DNA from: JBDUDR01 sp040002845 | GTDB lineage: Bacteria > Actinomycetota > Actinomycetes > Propionibacteriales > Nocardioidaceae | Assembly: GCA_040002845.1 (NCBI GenBank) | Contig: JBDUDR010000046.1 | Location: 1 to 18,567, forward strand | DNA: 18,567 nt | Direction: 5' to 3' | Shown: in pieces, positions 1 through 6,711 of the stretch | How positions within the stretch are numbered: position 1 is the first letter of the stretch | Layout of the letters: every line of letters starts with the position of its first letter | Position numbers and translations under genes: made by a program | Notes under the pieces: model-generated | The model's database searches: none | What the model was told of the DNA's origin: nothing | Seen by the model: only the letters and a program-made list of their open reading frames with translations

Positions 1-358
1 CCGGCTGGTAGGGCGTGTACGCGGTGTACCAGGAAGGGTCCTCGAGCACGTTGCGCCTGATCACGGACGGTGTGATGGTGCTGTAGTAGCCGAGCCCGAT
101 CATCGGTTCGAGTGGGCGGTTGTGAGCCGCGAATCGTCGCAGGGCGGCCAGCGCCTCGGCCTCGCTCAGCGGCTCCGGCAGGGTGAGCTCGCCGTTAGTC
201 CGGATGCCGTCAGGGATCGCCGCGTAGAGCAGGTCTTGCAGGGTGTCGAAACCCGTCACGGCCAGCATCGACTCGACTTCGGAGTCTCGCGGCCCGATGT
301 GCCTGCCGGCGAAGGGTGCCGTCTGCTCCAGGGCTGACAGGGACGGACGGTCGCTCAT
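1..358 (-). CDS. gcvP: Glycine dehydrogenase (P-protein of glycine cleavage), N-terminal part
   Basis: The PLP-dependent P-protein decarboxylates glycine and passes the aminomethyl group to the lipoyl arm of GcvH in the cytoplasm. The gene runs off the left edge; 119 codons are visible. The start is ATG at 358 (MSDRPSLSALEQ). The N-terminal signature RHIGP follows at about residue 19, then a stretch containing LEPMIGLGYY and ending in WYTAYTPYQP, all typical of GcvP N-termini. There is no strong Shine-Dalgarno sequence close to the ATG, so the exact start is less sure than the identity. It lies 55 bp after the MerR gene on the same strand, as in mycobacteria, where gcvB (Rv1832) closes the same cluster. 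Its partner gcvH is 2.7 kb away in the same block. Confidence 0.96.
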   Translation of the reverse strand, partial: MSDRPSLSALEQTAPFAGRHIGPRDSEVESMLAVTGFDTLQDLLYAAIPDGIRTNGELTLPEPLSEAEALAALRRFAAHNRPLEPMIGLGYYSTITPSVIRRNVLEDPSWYTAYTPYQP

Positions 359-413
359 CGTCACCGAATCTACCAGGTGAGTTCCACCATGTGGCACGCA
401 CCGGGGCGGGTGC

Positions 414-1031
414 TCAGCCGCTCAGTCTGGCCCTACGACGCGCCGCCAGCTCATCGCTCGGGTGCTCCCCCGCCAACTGATCTGCACGCTCGCTCGGCAG
501 CTCAGAAAGGGACCCCTCGATCTCGCGCCAGACACCGCCGATGGCGATGCCGAACACACCTTGGCCGCCTGCCAGCAGGTCGATGACTTCCTCGTTGGAC
601 GTGCATTCGTAGACCGTCGCGCCATCGCTCATCAACGTGACCCTGGTGAGATCGTCCGTGCCGCGCTCACGCAGATGATGAACGGCCGAGCGGATCTGCT
701 GCAGAGAGACCCCCGCATCCAGCAGGCGCTTGATGATCTTGAGCAGGAGGACGTCGCGGAAGGAGTAGAGCCGCTGCGTGCCGGAGCCGGTAGCCGACCG
801 CACGGTGGGCTCGACCAAGCCCGTCCTGGCCCAATAGTCGAGCTGCCGGTAGGTGATGCCTGCCGCGTTGCACGCAGTCGGGCCGCGGTAGCCCACATCC
901 TCAGGCAACGGAGAGACGTCATCGTCGAACAACAGGCCCTGCTCCCCGGCGACGCGGTGCGCCGCGGACTGATCCGCGGACCGCCTGTCTTTGTCGGCCG
1001 CGCTCGTTGGCCTGTCGCTACTGCCTGTCAC
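414..1031 (-). CDS. MerR-family regulator, Rv1830 (ResR/McdR)-like
   Basis: Predicted DNA-binding regulator of 205 residues. The start is GTG at 1031, because a GGAGG (complement of 1037-1041) sits five bases before it; the longer reading from 1058 has no such site. After an acidic, disordered N-terminus, the MerR winged helix begins near residue 48 with YRGPTACNAAGITYRQLDYW and continues through QRLYSFRDVLLLKIIKRLLDAG. This wording is characteristic of the actinobacterial Rv1830 group rather than of metal-sensing MerR proteins, and there are no clustered metal-binding cysteines. The C-terminal third (about 135-175) is a small alpha/beta region of unknown ligand. In M. tuberculosis Rv1830 is linked to growth and division control; applying that role here is inference from homology and gene order. 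A promoter and a MerR-like dyad lie upstream. Confidence 0.93.
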   Translation of the reverse strand: MTGSSDRPTSAADKDRRSADQSAAHRVAGEQGLLFDDDVSPLPEDVGYRGPTACNAAGITYRQLDYWARTGLVEPTVRSATGSGTQRLYSFRDVLLLKIIKRLLDAGVSLQQIRSAVHHLRERGTDDLTRVTLMSDGATVYECTSNEEVIDLLAGGQGVFGIAIGGVWREIEGSLSELPSERADQLAGEHPSDELAARRRARLSG

Positions 1032-1087
1032 GCCGACCTCCGGACACGGGTTGCACACATGGAGTTACATCGAAGACGTTCAAAGTA

Positions 1088-1116
1088 ACGGTAGGCGGTG
1101 CGATCGGTCGGGTCAA
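1088..1116 (-). promoter_or_regulatory. Predicted sigma-70-type promoter of the Rv1830-like merR
   Basis: Reading the minus strand, TTGACC (complement of 1111-1116) is followed after exactly 17 bp by TACCGT (complement of 1088-1093), which fits the actinobacterial TAnnnT -10. The transcript would start near 1081, about 50 bases before the GTG start at 1031. This suggests that merR and gcvP can be transcribed separately from the upstream garA-ftsR-DUF151 genes. Confidence 0.55.
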
Positions 1117-1146
1117 CGACACTGACCCTTTCGCGAACGCGTGTCG

Positions 1147-1170
1147 GAAGTCTCAAGTGGAGGTTGAGGT
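1147..1170 (-). promoter_or_regulatory. MerR-like dyad operator, copy 1
   Basis: A 24-bp element on the minus strand reads ACCTCAA-N5-ACTTGAGACTTC. Its core is a perfect inverted repeat, CTCAA-N7-TTGAG (1152-1168). Eighteen of the 24 positions recur upstream of garA. The spacing and arms resemble sites bound by MerR-family proteins (SoxR sites and HspR boxes use similar half-sites). The likely binder is one of the two MerR proteins of this block. The element lies about 30 bp upstream of the -35 hexamer. Confidence 0.5.
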
Positions 1171-1186
1171 CAAGCTGCCCGTCGCC

Positions 1187-1660
1187 TTACTGAGCGCCGG
1201 TCTCGAAGTCCTCCGGAGTGATTTGGTCGAGAAACTCCCGAAACTTCTCGACCTCTTCTTCCTGCTCGTCAGGTACGGCCAGGCCGGCTTCGCTCAACAC
1301 CTCGTCAGCACAGACGATGCGCGTGCCCGTCCGGAGCGCCAGCGCGATGGCATCCGATGGGCGAGCGCCCACCTCCACACCGGACGCGAATACCAGCAGC
1401 GCATAGAACACGCCGTCCTTGACCTCGGTGATGCGTACCTCTGTCAGGTCTTCGCCAAAGGCCTCGAGGAGATCCTTGACCAGGTCGTGGGTCAGGGGTC
1501 GAGGCGGGACGACGCCCTGTTGAGCGAACGCGATGGCGGTGGCTTCAACGGCACCGATCCAGATCGGGAGATAGCGATCACCGGCCGCCTCGCGCAACAA
1601 CACGATCGGCTGGTTGGACGGCATCTCCACCCTCACGCCGACCACATCAACTTCGCGCAC
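1187..1660 (-). CDS. Bifunctional nuclease family protein (DUF151), Rv1829-like
   Basis: A 157-residue protein of the DUF151/bifunctional-nuclease family. Members include plant proteins with nuclease activity; the role in actinobacteria is unknown. The conserved core is visible early: NQPIVLLREAAGDRYLPIWI, then EATAIAFAQQG, then RPLTHDLVKDLLEAFG, and later RPSDAIALALR. The tail after about residue 125 is acidic (EQEEEVEKFREFLDQ). I place the start at GTG 1660 because family proteins begin just before the VVGVRVE strand, and the in-frame alternative at 1681 is TTG. It follows ftsR after 42 bp and lies upstream of the MerR promoter, as in the M. tuberculosis order Rv1828-Rv1829-Rv1830. The cytoplasmic location is inferred from the lack of a signal peptide or membrane segment. 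Confidence 0.92.
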   Translation of the reverse strand: MREVDVVGVRVEMPSNQPIVLLREAAGDRYLPIWIGAVEATAIAFAQQGVVPPRPLTHDLVKDLLEAFGEDLTEVRITEVKDGVFYALLVFASGVEVGARPSDAIALALRTGTRIVCADEVLSEAGLAVPDEQEEEVEKFREFLDQITPEDFETGAQ

Positions 1661-1702
1661 GACACCCACCCTACCCCGCAATAATCCGCGGACTCGGGAC
1701 AG

Positions 1703-2431
1703 TCAGCGAGCCGAACGAAGCCCGATCTTGACCAACATTGCGTGGAGACGCACGGATGCGGCGGCCAGCTCCTGGACGACTTCCTCGGCGCGTGCCTTGG
1801 CGTCCCCGCCGCGGTGCCGGAGCAGCGGCGTCACAACCTGCTCGAACAGGCCGATCTCTCGGTCGGCTGCCGCCTTGAAGGCGCGCAAGTGCCTCGGTTC
1901 GACCCCGTAGGTGGCCATCTCACCAACCGTCTTGGCAACCAGCAGGGCGTCGGCGTCGTAGTAGCGCGCGCCGCTGTGCGTGCTCACCAGGCCGAACCCT
2001 TCGATCTGGGTCAGCAGGGCGTCGTCGATGCCAGCCGCCTCGATCAGCTGCCGGCGGGTGAACCGTACGTCGGCGGAGTCCGCCCTGAACATCTCAGGAG
2101 ACGGGTGGCCGTCGGTGAGGACCACGATCGGCATGCGCTGGTCGTTCGCCGCGGTTTCCGGTTCGCGACCGTCATCGATCGCGTTCAGGTGGTCCTTGAT
2201 GACCTTCAGCGGCCAGTAGCGCTCGCGTTGGGCGGTCAGGACGTACCGCAGTCGCCCGACATCTGCACGCGAGAACTTCCGGTATCCCGACGAGGTACGC
2301 TCCGGCTCGACCAACCCCTCGGCCTCCAAGAACCTGATCTTGGAGATCGTCACATCGGGAAAGTCAGGCCTCAGCTCGCCCAGGACCTCGCCGATGCTGA
2401 GCCTGGACCTTCCCGGCATCGGTGACGTCAC
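1703..2431 (-). CDS. ftsR: MerR-family regulator FtsR (Rv1828-like)
   Basis: A 242-residue MerR-type regulator. The N-terminal winged helix occupies about residues 11-85 (LSIGEVLGEL ... TISKIRFLEAEGLVEPERT, then SGYRKFSRADVGRLRYVL). A second helix-turn-helix-like segment lies at about 130-200. This two-part build is the FtsR/Rv1828 type, not a classic metal sensor. In Corynebacterium glutamicum FtsR activates ftsZ and influences cell shape; the same role here is inferred. The GTG start at 2431 overlaps the garA stop as GTGA, and a GGAG precedes it by seven bases, so translation is probably coupled to garA. An internal ATG at 2419 is a possible alternative start. The shared dyad before garA and before the second merR is a candidate binding site for this protein. 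Confidence 0.94.
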   Translation of the reverse strand: MTSPMPGRSRLSIGEVLGELRPDFPDVTISKIRFLEAEGLVEPERTSSGYRKFSRADVGRLRYVLTAQRERYWPLKVIKDHLNAIDDGREPETAANDQRMPIVVLTDGHPSPEMFRADSADVRFTRRQLIEAAGIDDALLTQIEGFGLVSTHSGARYYDADALLVAKTVGEMATYGVEPRHLRAFKAAADREIGLFEQVVTPLLRHRGGDAKARAEEVVQELAAASVRLHAMLVKIGLRSAR

Positions 2432-2946
2432 CGAGCGGCTCCGCCCGAGCCGGCTGGGCCCGCGAAGTAGACGAGGCGGAACTTGCCGATCTGCACCTCG
2501 TCACCGTTGCTCAGCAGCACCTCGTCGATCCGGTCCCGGTTGACATAGGTGCCGTTGAGGCTTCCCACGTCGGAGACGATGAAGCCGTCGGGCGTACGCC
2601 GAAACGCGGCGTGCCGACGCGACACGGTCACGTCGTCGAGGAAGATGTCGCTGTCGGGGTGACGGCCGGCCGTCGTGTGGTCTGTATCAAGCAGGAACCG
2701 GCTGCCCGCACTTGGGCCTCGCTGCACGACCAAGAGCGCACTGCCGACCGGCAGTGCCTCGATGGCTGCGGCGTCTGCGGCTGAGAGTTCGGGGCCTGGC
2801 TCTGTCTCGGTCTCGGCCGATGATCCGAAGGAGATGGTGGAGGTCCCTTCCACGGCCGACTCTGCATGGACCAGACGAGCACCGCAGTTCGAGCAGAAGC
2901 GGGCATCGGCGGGGTTCTCGTGTCCGCACTGCGTGCAAAAGGGCAT
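2428..2946 (-). CDS. garA: FHA-domain signalling protein GarA/OdhI with N-terminal zinc ribbon
   Basis: A 172-residue cytoplasmic regulator. GarA/OdhI proteins bind and inhibit 2-oxoglutarate dehydrogenase and related glutamate enzymes, and release them when phosphorylated by Ser/Thr kinases (PknB/PknG). Residues 1-22 form a CxxC...CxxC zinc ribbon (C4, C7, C18, C21). A flexible segment holds the candidate phospho-motif GTSTISF (34-40, threonines 35 and 37). The FHA domain spans about 66-162 with its phosphothreonine-binding residues visible: GR at 94-95, SRRH at 109-112 and NGT at 131-133. Mycobacterial GarA lacks the ribbon and has an ETTSVFR motif, so this is the alternative architecture. 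The ATG at 2946 is preceded by GGAGAG. Stop and next start overlap (ftsR). It sits beside gcvH, which fits a link between glycine metabolism and 2-oxoglutarate. Confidence 0.93.
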   Translation of the reverse strand: MPFCTQCGHENPADARFCSNCGARLVHAESAVEGTSTISFGSSAETETEPGPELSAADAAAIEALPVGSALLVVQRGPSAGSRFLLDTDHTTAGRHPDSDIFLDDVTVSRRHAAFRRTPDGFIVSDVGSLNGTYVNRDRIDEVLLSNGDEVQIGKFRLVYFAGPAGSGGAAR

Positions 2947-2961
2947 GCCGTCTCTCCAGTC

Positions 2962-2985
2962 GAAGTCTAAAGTCCCACTTGAGGT
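2962..2985 (-). promoter_or_regulatory. MerR-like dyad operator, copy 2
   Basis: On the minus strand the element reads ACCTCAA-N5-ACTTTAGACTTC, with core CTCAA-N7-TTTAG (one mismatch from a perfect inverted repeat). It matches copy 1 at 1147-1170 in 18 of 24 positions, including the asymmetric AGACTTC flank. It lies just downstream of the predicted garA -10, where a bound protein would be expected to repress or roadblock transcription. Confidence 0.5.
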
Positions 2986-2999
2986 TCATGGTTGTTCCG

Positions 3000-3028
3000 A
3001 ACCTATGTTGCAGGGATTCGCGGGTCAA
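3000..3028 (-). promoter_or_regulatory. Predicted garA-ftsR promoter
   Basis: On the minus strand, TTGACC (complement of 3023-3028) and TAGGTT (complement of 3000-3005) are separated by exactly 17 bp. Transcription would start near 2993, giving a leader of roughly 45-50 bases before the garA ATG. The -35 hexamer and spacing match those of the promoter at 1088-1116. Confidence 0.6.
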
Positions 3029-3065
3029 CCGAAGAACCGCATGCTGGGCGTACGTCTCAATGTGG

Positions 3066-3458
3066 TCAGGCGTCGCCGTCGAGCTGTGCGGTGTAGGCAT
3101 CGACATCGAGCAGGTTGTCCAGCTCCGCCGGATCAGCGGGCGCGATCTCGACGATCCAGCCCTCTCCGTAGGGGTCGGAGTTCACCAGCTCGGGCGACTG
3201 CTCGAGAGCGGCGTTGACGGCCACGACGGTCCCTCCGATCGGTGCGTACAGGTCGCTCACGCTCTTGGTCGACTCGAGCTCCCCGAGCGTGCCGCCGGAT
3301 TCGACGTCCGTACCCACCTCGGGGACATCCACGAACACGATGTCGCCGAGGGCGTCCTGGGCATAGTCGGTGATGCCGACGCGAACCGAGCCCTCGGTCT
3401 CACCGGGGGCACGCACCCATTCGTGGTCGGCACTGTATTGAAGGTCGTCGGGGTACAC
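3066..3458 (-). CDS. gcvH: Glycine cleavage system H protein
   Basis: A 130-residue lipoyl carrier that shuttles the aminomethyl group from glycine between the P, T and L proteins. The lipoylation lysine is Lys65 in ELESTKSVSDLYAP. The N-terminal YPDDLQYSADHEWVR and the FVDVPEVGT segment are standard for the family. The start is set at GTG 3458: an AGGAG (complement of 3465-3469) abuts the ATG at 3464 directly but stands at a proper six-base distance from the GTG. The second residue is then Tyr, as in most homologues. It lies 59 bp after the second DUF881 gene on the same strand and 119 bp before garA, whose own promoter fills that gap. The partner gcvP is at the far end of the block. Confidence 0.96.
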   Translation of the reverse strand: MYPDDLQYSADHEWVRAPGETEGSVRVGITDYAQDALGDIVFVDVPEVGTDVESGGTLGELESTKSVSDLYAPIGGTVVAVNAALEQSPELVNSDPYGEGWIVEIAPADPAELDNLLDVDAYTAQLDGDA

Positions 3459-3517
3459 GTGCATCTCCTGCGGGTCGGTGCTACTTCCTGGTGTCGGACT
3501 GGATTTGCAGAGGCAGA

Positions 3518-4345
3518 CTACCCACCCGGCTGGGGCACCGTCTGGGCGTACTGAGGTTGTTCGACCTGATGCAGCGATGCGATCTCGATGTCGCTGAGCT
3601 CGCGAACCCTGACACTGCCGCCAAAGGTCTCGACCTCGTCCCGGAGACCACCGGGGAACCTCACGGCCTCGTGCAGGGTGTGTGCCGAGCCGATCGCCTC
3701 GATGACGTAGGGCTGTTGCAGCTGTATCCCATCGACCTGCACGCCATCGTCGACGTCGACCAGGGCCGTCTGTGCGACCACCCGAACGCTGTCGTTGAGC
3801 TCGATGGCCTCGGCTCCGGCGTCTCGCAGCTCCTCCAGCGCATTCAACAAGGTGGACGAGCCGATCGCCTTGCTCGGGTCTGTGATGGTTATGCGTACGC
3901 CCGGACCCTGCGCCGGGATGGTGCCGGCCAGGATGCCGAGAACCTGCACCTGCTCACGTGCGGCGTCCAGCGCTGCCTGGTTGCGGTCGGTGTCGCTCTG
4001 CAAGGAAGCCTTGGTCTCTTCCAGGCTGTCGATCTGGGATTGCGTTCGCTGCGATGCGGCCTCCAGCGAGTCCAGGAGCTCGATGAGGTCACCTCGCCTG
4101 GCCCCGGCGAAATCGTTGGTCGAGTGGGTCGTGCGCACCTGAAGGACGAGACCGAACCCGACGAGCACCATCAAGACCGCGACCACCACTTGCGCCCGGG
4201 AGGCACGAGGCTTCATCGCGGCGATCAGCCGGTCGCGGCCGGCGTCGGGTCCGCCGCGGGTGGCTGCAGACTCGGGGCGCTTCGGGGTGGGCTCCGGATC
4301 CAGCTCGAATCGCAGCTGGTGGTCGTCGTCAGGCGTGGAAGACAT
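3518..4345 (-). CDS. DUF881 membrane-anchored protein (Rv1825-like)
   Basis: A 275-residue protein with a charged cytoplasmic N-terminus (about 1-47), one membrane helix (about 49-68, VVVAVLMVLVGFGLVLQV), a coiled-coil stretch (about 83-133, LLDSLEAASQRTQSQIDSLE and following) and the globular DUF881 domain. The domain markers GPGVRITITDPS, LNALEELRDAGAEAIELND and QLQQPYVIEAIG are visible. The bulk is therefore probably outside the membrane. In mycobacteria this family is implicated in envelope and division processes, but no reaction is established. The ATG at 4345 lies inside the preceding small basic protein gene (17-bp overlap), so the two are probably co-translated. A paralogue follows the same plan at 4658-5503. 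Confidence 0.9.
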   Translation of the reverse strand: MSSTPDDDHQLRFELDPEPTPKRPESAATRGGPDAGRDRLIAAMKPRASRAQVVVAVLMVLVGFGLVLQVRTTHSTNDFAGARRGDLIELLDSLEAASQRTQSQIDSLEETKASLQSDTDRNQAALDAAREQVQVLGILAGTIPAQGPGVRITITDPSKAIGSSTLLNALEELRDAGAEAIELNDSVRVVAQTALVDVDDGVQVDGIQLQQPYVIEAIGSAHTLHEAVRFPGGLRDEVETFGGSVRVRELSDIEIASLHQVEQPQYAQTVPQPGG

Positions 4346-4661
4346 GACGACGGATAGCAGCGACGTTGGAGAAGATGCGGATGCCCAGCACGACGATCAC
4401 ACCGGTGGACAGCTGTCCGCCGACACCGAGCTGATCGCCGAGGTAGACGATCAGCGCCGCGATGGAGACGTTCGACACGAACGAGATCACGAAGACCTTG
4501 TCGTCGAAGATTCCGTCCAGGAAGGCTCGCAGACCGCCGAACACGGCGTCCAGCGCCGCCACCACGGCGATCGGGAGGTACGGCTGCATCCCAACCGGGA
4601 CCGAGGGCTCGAAGATCAGTCCTAGAGCGATGCCTATGACCAGTCCGATGGCGGCGATCAA
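4329..4661 (-). CDS. Small basic protein family membrane protein (DUF1290, Sbp)
   Basis: A 110-residue integral membrane protein, about the normal family length. Three hydrophobic segments are visible: about 1-17 (IAAIGLVIGIALGLIF), 28-50 (PYLPIAVVAALDAVFGG) and 57-95. The PYLPIAVVAALDAVFGGLRA signature is diagnostic. The start is TTG at 4661, overlapping the stop of the upstream DUF881 gene as TTGA, with a G-rich GGGGAGG just before it; a TTG start with four-base overlap suggests translation depends on the upstream gene. The gene is held between two DUF881 genes, matching Rv1823-Rv1824-Rv1825. The family's function is unknown; joint action with the DUF881 proteins is inferred from the conserved order. 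Confidence 0.92.
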   Translation of the reverse strand: MIAAIGLVIGIALGLIFEPSVPVGMQPYLPIAVVAALDAVFGGLRAFLDGIFDDKVFVISFVSNVSIAALIVYLGDQLGVGGQLSTGVIVVLGIRIFSNVAAIRRHVFHA

Positions 4662-5503
4662 CTGCCTCCCCCTCCCGGTTGAGCGAAGTCCAGTGTGACA
4701 TCAGTACGCCCAGGCAGGTCGAGCGAGTCGGCAGGCACCATGGAGAACTGCAGCCCGTAGTTTGCCTGCAGCTCCTGCCACGTCTGCCCTGCTGGTGTGT
4801 CCAGGAAATCGGCAGGCATGGTGTCCGGATTCCCGATCGCGTCGATCACATACGGCGGAGTGAGCGGGCTGTAGTTCACCGTGATTGCCTCGCCTGCAAC
4901 TCGGATCGCGGTCAAGGTGGTCAGCCGGTGCCCGTTGATGCTGATCGCCTCCGCACCGACTGCCCACAGTCCGTTGACCAGGACCTGGAGGTCGACATCG
5001 AGGACCTTCCCGCCGCTCGCGCTGTCGGCCGCATCGTCCACGGTCACCTGGACCCCCGACCCGGTCACTGGTGCGGTGCCGGTGATGACACCGAGTCGCT
5101 GAAGGTGTTGGTCCAACGCCTGCCCTCGGTCGGTGGAGCGCAACACCGCGTCGCGCAGGTCCTGGATCTCAGACTGCATGTTCGAGGTGCGGGCGCGCAG
5201 CCGGTCGACGATCGCGCTTCCGGCGTGGATCTGAGCAACGAGGGCGGCACGCTCACGCTCGGCCCCCGGCTTGTTGCGGTGCGTCTGGATGGCCGCCGTG
5301 ATCAGCAGGGCGCCGAATAGGGCGAGCACCATGGCCAACGCCAGCGAGATCGGGCGTCTCACGGTGGAGTTGGCCGCGGAATCGGTCGGCTGCCCGGCGC
5401 GCCTGCCGGCGATGTAGGCATAGTCCTCGTCCATGGTGTCCGTCATGACGCGGGTGAGCAGCGGCATGGCGACATCGCGCGCGGGGATCCGGGGAGCGTT
5501 CAC
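4658..5503 (-). CDS. DUF881 membrane-anchored protein (Rv1823-like)
   Basis: A 281-residue paralogue of the protein at 3518-4345. It has a cytoplasmic N-terminus of about 50 residues, a single membrane helix (about 52-73, SLALAMVLALFGALLITAAI), a helical stalk with coiled-coil character (about 80-130) and a DUF881 domain marked by GSGVQVTVDDA, NGLWAVGAEAISINGHRL and PPYVIDAIGNPDTM. The GTG start at 5503 overlaps the stop of the phosphatidyltransferase gene as GTGA, so it is the second gene of a tightly coupled run. No enzymatic motif is visible. A role in the cell envelope is inferred from the neighbouring phospholipid gene and the conserved cluster. Confidence 0.9.
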   Translation of the reverse strand: MNAPRIPARDVAMPLLTRVMTDTMDEDYAYIAGRRAGQPTDSAANSTVRRPISLALAMVLALFGALLITAAIQTHRNKPGAERERAALVAQIHAGSAIVDRLRARTSNMQSEIQDLRDAVLRSTDRGQALDQHLQRLGVITGTAPVTGSGVQVTVDDAADSASGGKVLDVDLQVLVNGLWAVGAEAISINGHRLTTLTAIRVAGEAITVNYSPLTPPYVIDAIGNPDTMPADFLDTPAGQTWQELQANYGLQFSMVPADSLDLPGRTDVTLDFAQPGGGGS

Positions 5504-6105
5504 CTGCGCCCCCGCTTGATCGGGCGAGTGTCACGCAGCAGCTTGCGTACCTGCCATGCGTAAAGCAGCCCGGCCCACCAGTACAGCGAGCAGCCCCAGA
5601 TGGCGAACGCCCAGCCGAAGACATCGGCGACCCGGGGCAGCGTGCCTTGGCCGTCCCCGAGCAGCAGCAGCGGAAACGCGTACAGGAGGTTCGCGGTAGC
5701 TGCTTTGCCGAGAAAGTGCACGGGCAGCGCGCTGTAGCCACGAGTGCGGAGGAAGGGCACCAGGCCGATCAGGAGCACATCACGCATGGGCAAGGCAACC
5801 GCGAGCCACCAGGGGATGATGTGCCGGATCGCGAGGCCGACCACCACGGCCAGGATGTAGAGGCGGTCAGCGACGGGATCCAGGATCTGTCCCAGCCTGG
5901 TGGCCTGGTTGAGACGCCTGGCGAGATATCCGTCGAGGTAGTCGGTAAAACCCGACACTGCGAGCACGGCAAGCGCCCAGCCGTCCTTGTGCGGCCCGAG
6001 CACCAACCACAAGAACAGCGGCACGCCGAAGAGGCGAGCAATGCTGAGCGCGTTCGGAATCGTGAGAATGCGGCGGGACACGGCGTTCTGCACCGTGCGG
6101 TCCAC
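5500..6105 (-). CDS. CDP-alcohol phosphatidyltransferase family protein (PgsA-like)
   Basis: A 201-residue integral membrane enzyme that would join an alcohol acceptor to the phosphatidyl group of CDP-diacylglycerol. The complete family motif D-x2-D-G-x2-A-R-x8-G-x3-D-x3-D is present (D55, D58, G59, A62, R63, G72, D76, D80), so the metal site looks intact. Several membrane helices follow. The start is GTG at 6105, set by AGGAGG (complement of 6113-6118) at seven bases; the longer frame from 6177 has no such site. The M. tuberculosis orthologue by position is Rv1822 (PgsA2). Whether the product is phosphatidylglycerol phosphate, cardiolipin or another lipid cannot be told from sequence. It is the first gene of the overlapping run that continues into DUF881-Sbp-DUF881. 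Confidence 0.92.
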   Translation of the reverse strand: MDRTVQNAVSRRILTIPNALSIARLFGVPLFLWLVLGPHKDGWALAVLAVSGFTDYLDGYLARRLNQATRLGQILDPVADRLYILAVVVGLAIRHIIPWWLAVALPMRDVLLIGLVPFLRTRGYSALPVHFLGKAATANLLYAFPLLLLGDGQGTLPRVADVFGWAFAIWGCSLYWWAGLLYAWQVRKLLRDTRPIKRGRR

Positions 6106-6157
6106 CTGCACTCCTCCTGCGATGCGTCGGCCGCCCATGCGTACCCCGAGACTCCCT

Positions 6158-6177
6158 ATCTGCCAACCATCTGCCAA
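6158..6177. repeat. Direct repeat ATCTGCCAA x2, 11-bp period
   Basis: Two exact copies of ATCTGCCAA (6158-6166 and 6169-6177) are spaced one helical turn apart, between a possible small ORF and the phosphatidyltransferase start. On the minus strand they read TTGGCAGAT; the TTGGCA part could serve as a -35 hexamer, but no convincing -10 accompanies it. They may be a binding site for a regulator of the lipid operon. Confidence 0.3.
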
Positions 6178-6179
6178 AC

Positions 6180-6275
6180 CTAAGGGCTGTCGTGCTGCCC
6201 CGTGAGCAGCAGGGGCACCGCGACCAGGGCCGCTGACGTCAGGACGAAGGCAAGCAGATGGCGTGTCGACAACAT
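6180..6275 (-). CDS. Possible 31-residue single-pass membrane peptide
   Basis: A short ATG-initiated frame encodes 31 residues: a basic start (MLSTRH), an uninterrupted hydrophobic helix of about 19 residues (LLAFVLTSAALVAVPLLL) and a polar tail (TGQHDSP). A GGTGG lies four bases before the ATG. About 27 of 31 codons end in G or C, as expected for real genes in this genome, though GC-rich DNA gives such frames by chance. It is on the same strand as the phosphatidyltransferase and ends 74 bp before its start. It could be a small membrane protein, or only the signal peptide left from a decayed gene, since gene fragments lie next to it. Confidence 0.35.
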   Translation of the reverse strand: MLSTRHLLAFVLTSAALVAVPLLLTGQHDSP

Positions 6276-6420
6276 GACGCCACCCTAGCCAGCCCGATGC
6301 TTCCCGGCCGGACCGCTCACGCCGCGTCGAGTCCTCGGCTTCCGTCGGCAGAGCGCCGCCGGTCTGCTGGCTGGATCTGCCACCAAGTGTGACGGTAATG
6401 CTGTCCGGTGCGCCGGCCGA

Positions 6421-6711
6421 CTACCGGAACGTCGCAGTTTGCGCTGTCCGGCTGGCCCGCAGCCAGGCGAGCGCGCCGACCAGCGCGGCGATGGCAAGGC
6501 AGATCGCCAGGATGAGCGGCCACTGTCTTCCTGACCCGTCGACCGCAACGGGCGCGGAGGAAGTACCAGGCTCCGCGGGGAAGGTGATCGTCGCCTGGGC
6601 GGTCACGTCCACCAGTCCGCTGTGGAGGTCGATACGGGCCAGCCACGGGCCGGCGGGTAGCCCCCTGGCGAGGGGTACAGTCACCGGTTCTGTGTCCCCC
6701 GGTGCTACAAG
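6421..6711 (-). pseudogene. C-terminal fragment of a membrane-anchored (DUF916-like) protein
   Basis: The frame from about 6711 down to the stop at 6421 reads as the end of an exported protein: LVAPGDTEPVTVPLARGLP, then PAGPWLARIDLHSGLVDVT, a beta-strand-rich region, and a C-terminal membrane helix (WPLILAICLAIAALVGALAWL) with a short basic tail (RASR). This arrangement resembles the C-terminal end of DUF916-type surface proteins, an identification I hold loosely. The reading is blocked by a TGA at 6715-6717 and shows no sensible N-terminus. A GTG at 6684 could start a short product without signal peptide, but homology-like sequence continues upstream of it, so truncation is the better reading. 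It meets another truncated gene head to head at about 6703-6711. Confidence 0.5.

Noticed and set aside
462..1684. Plus-strand frames opposite merR and the DUF151 gene
   Set aside because: Low-complexity, Arg/Asp-rich translations without motifs; the minus-strand genes explain the sequence.
3491..4357. Long plus-strand frame opposite the DUF881 gene
   Set aside because: It is the antisense shadow of a well-recognised gene and has no family features; long open frames on both strands are normal at this GC content.
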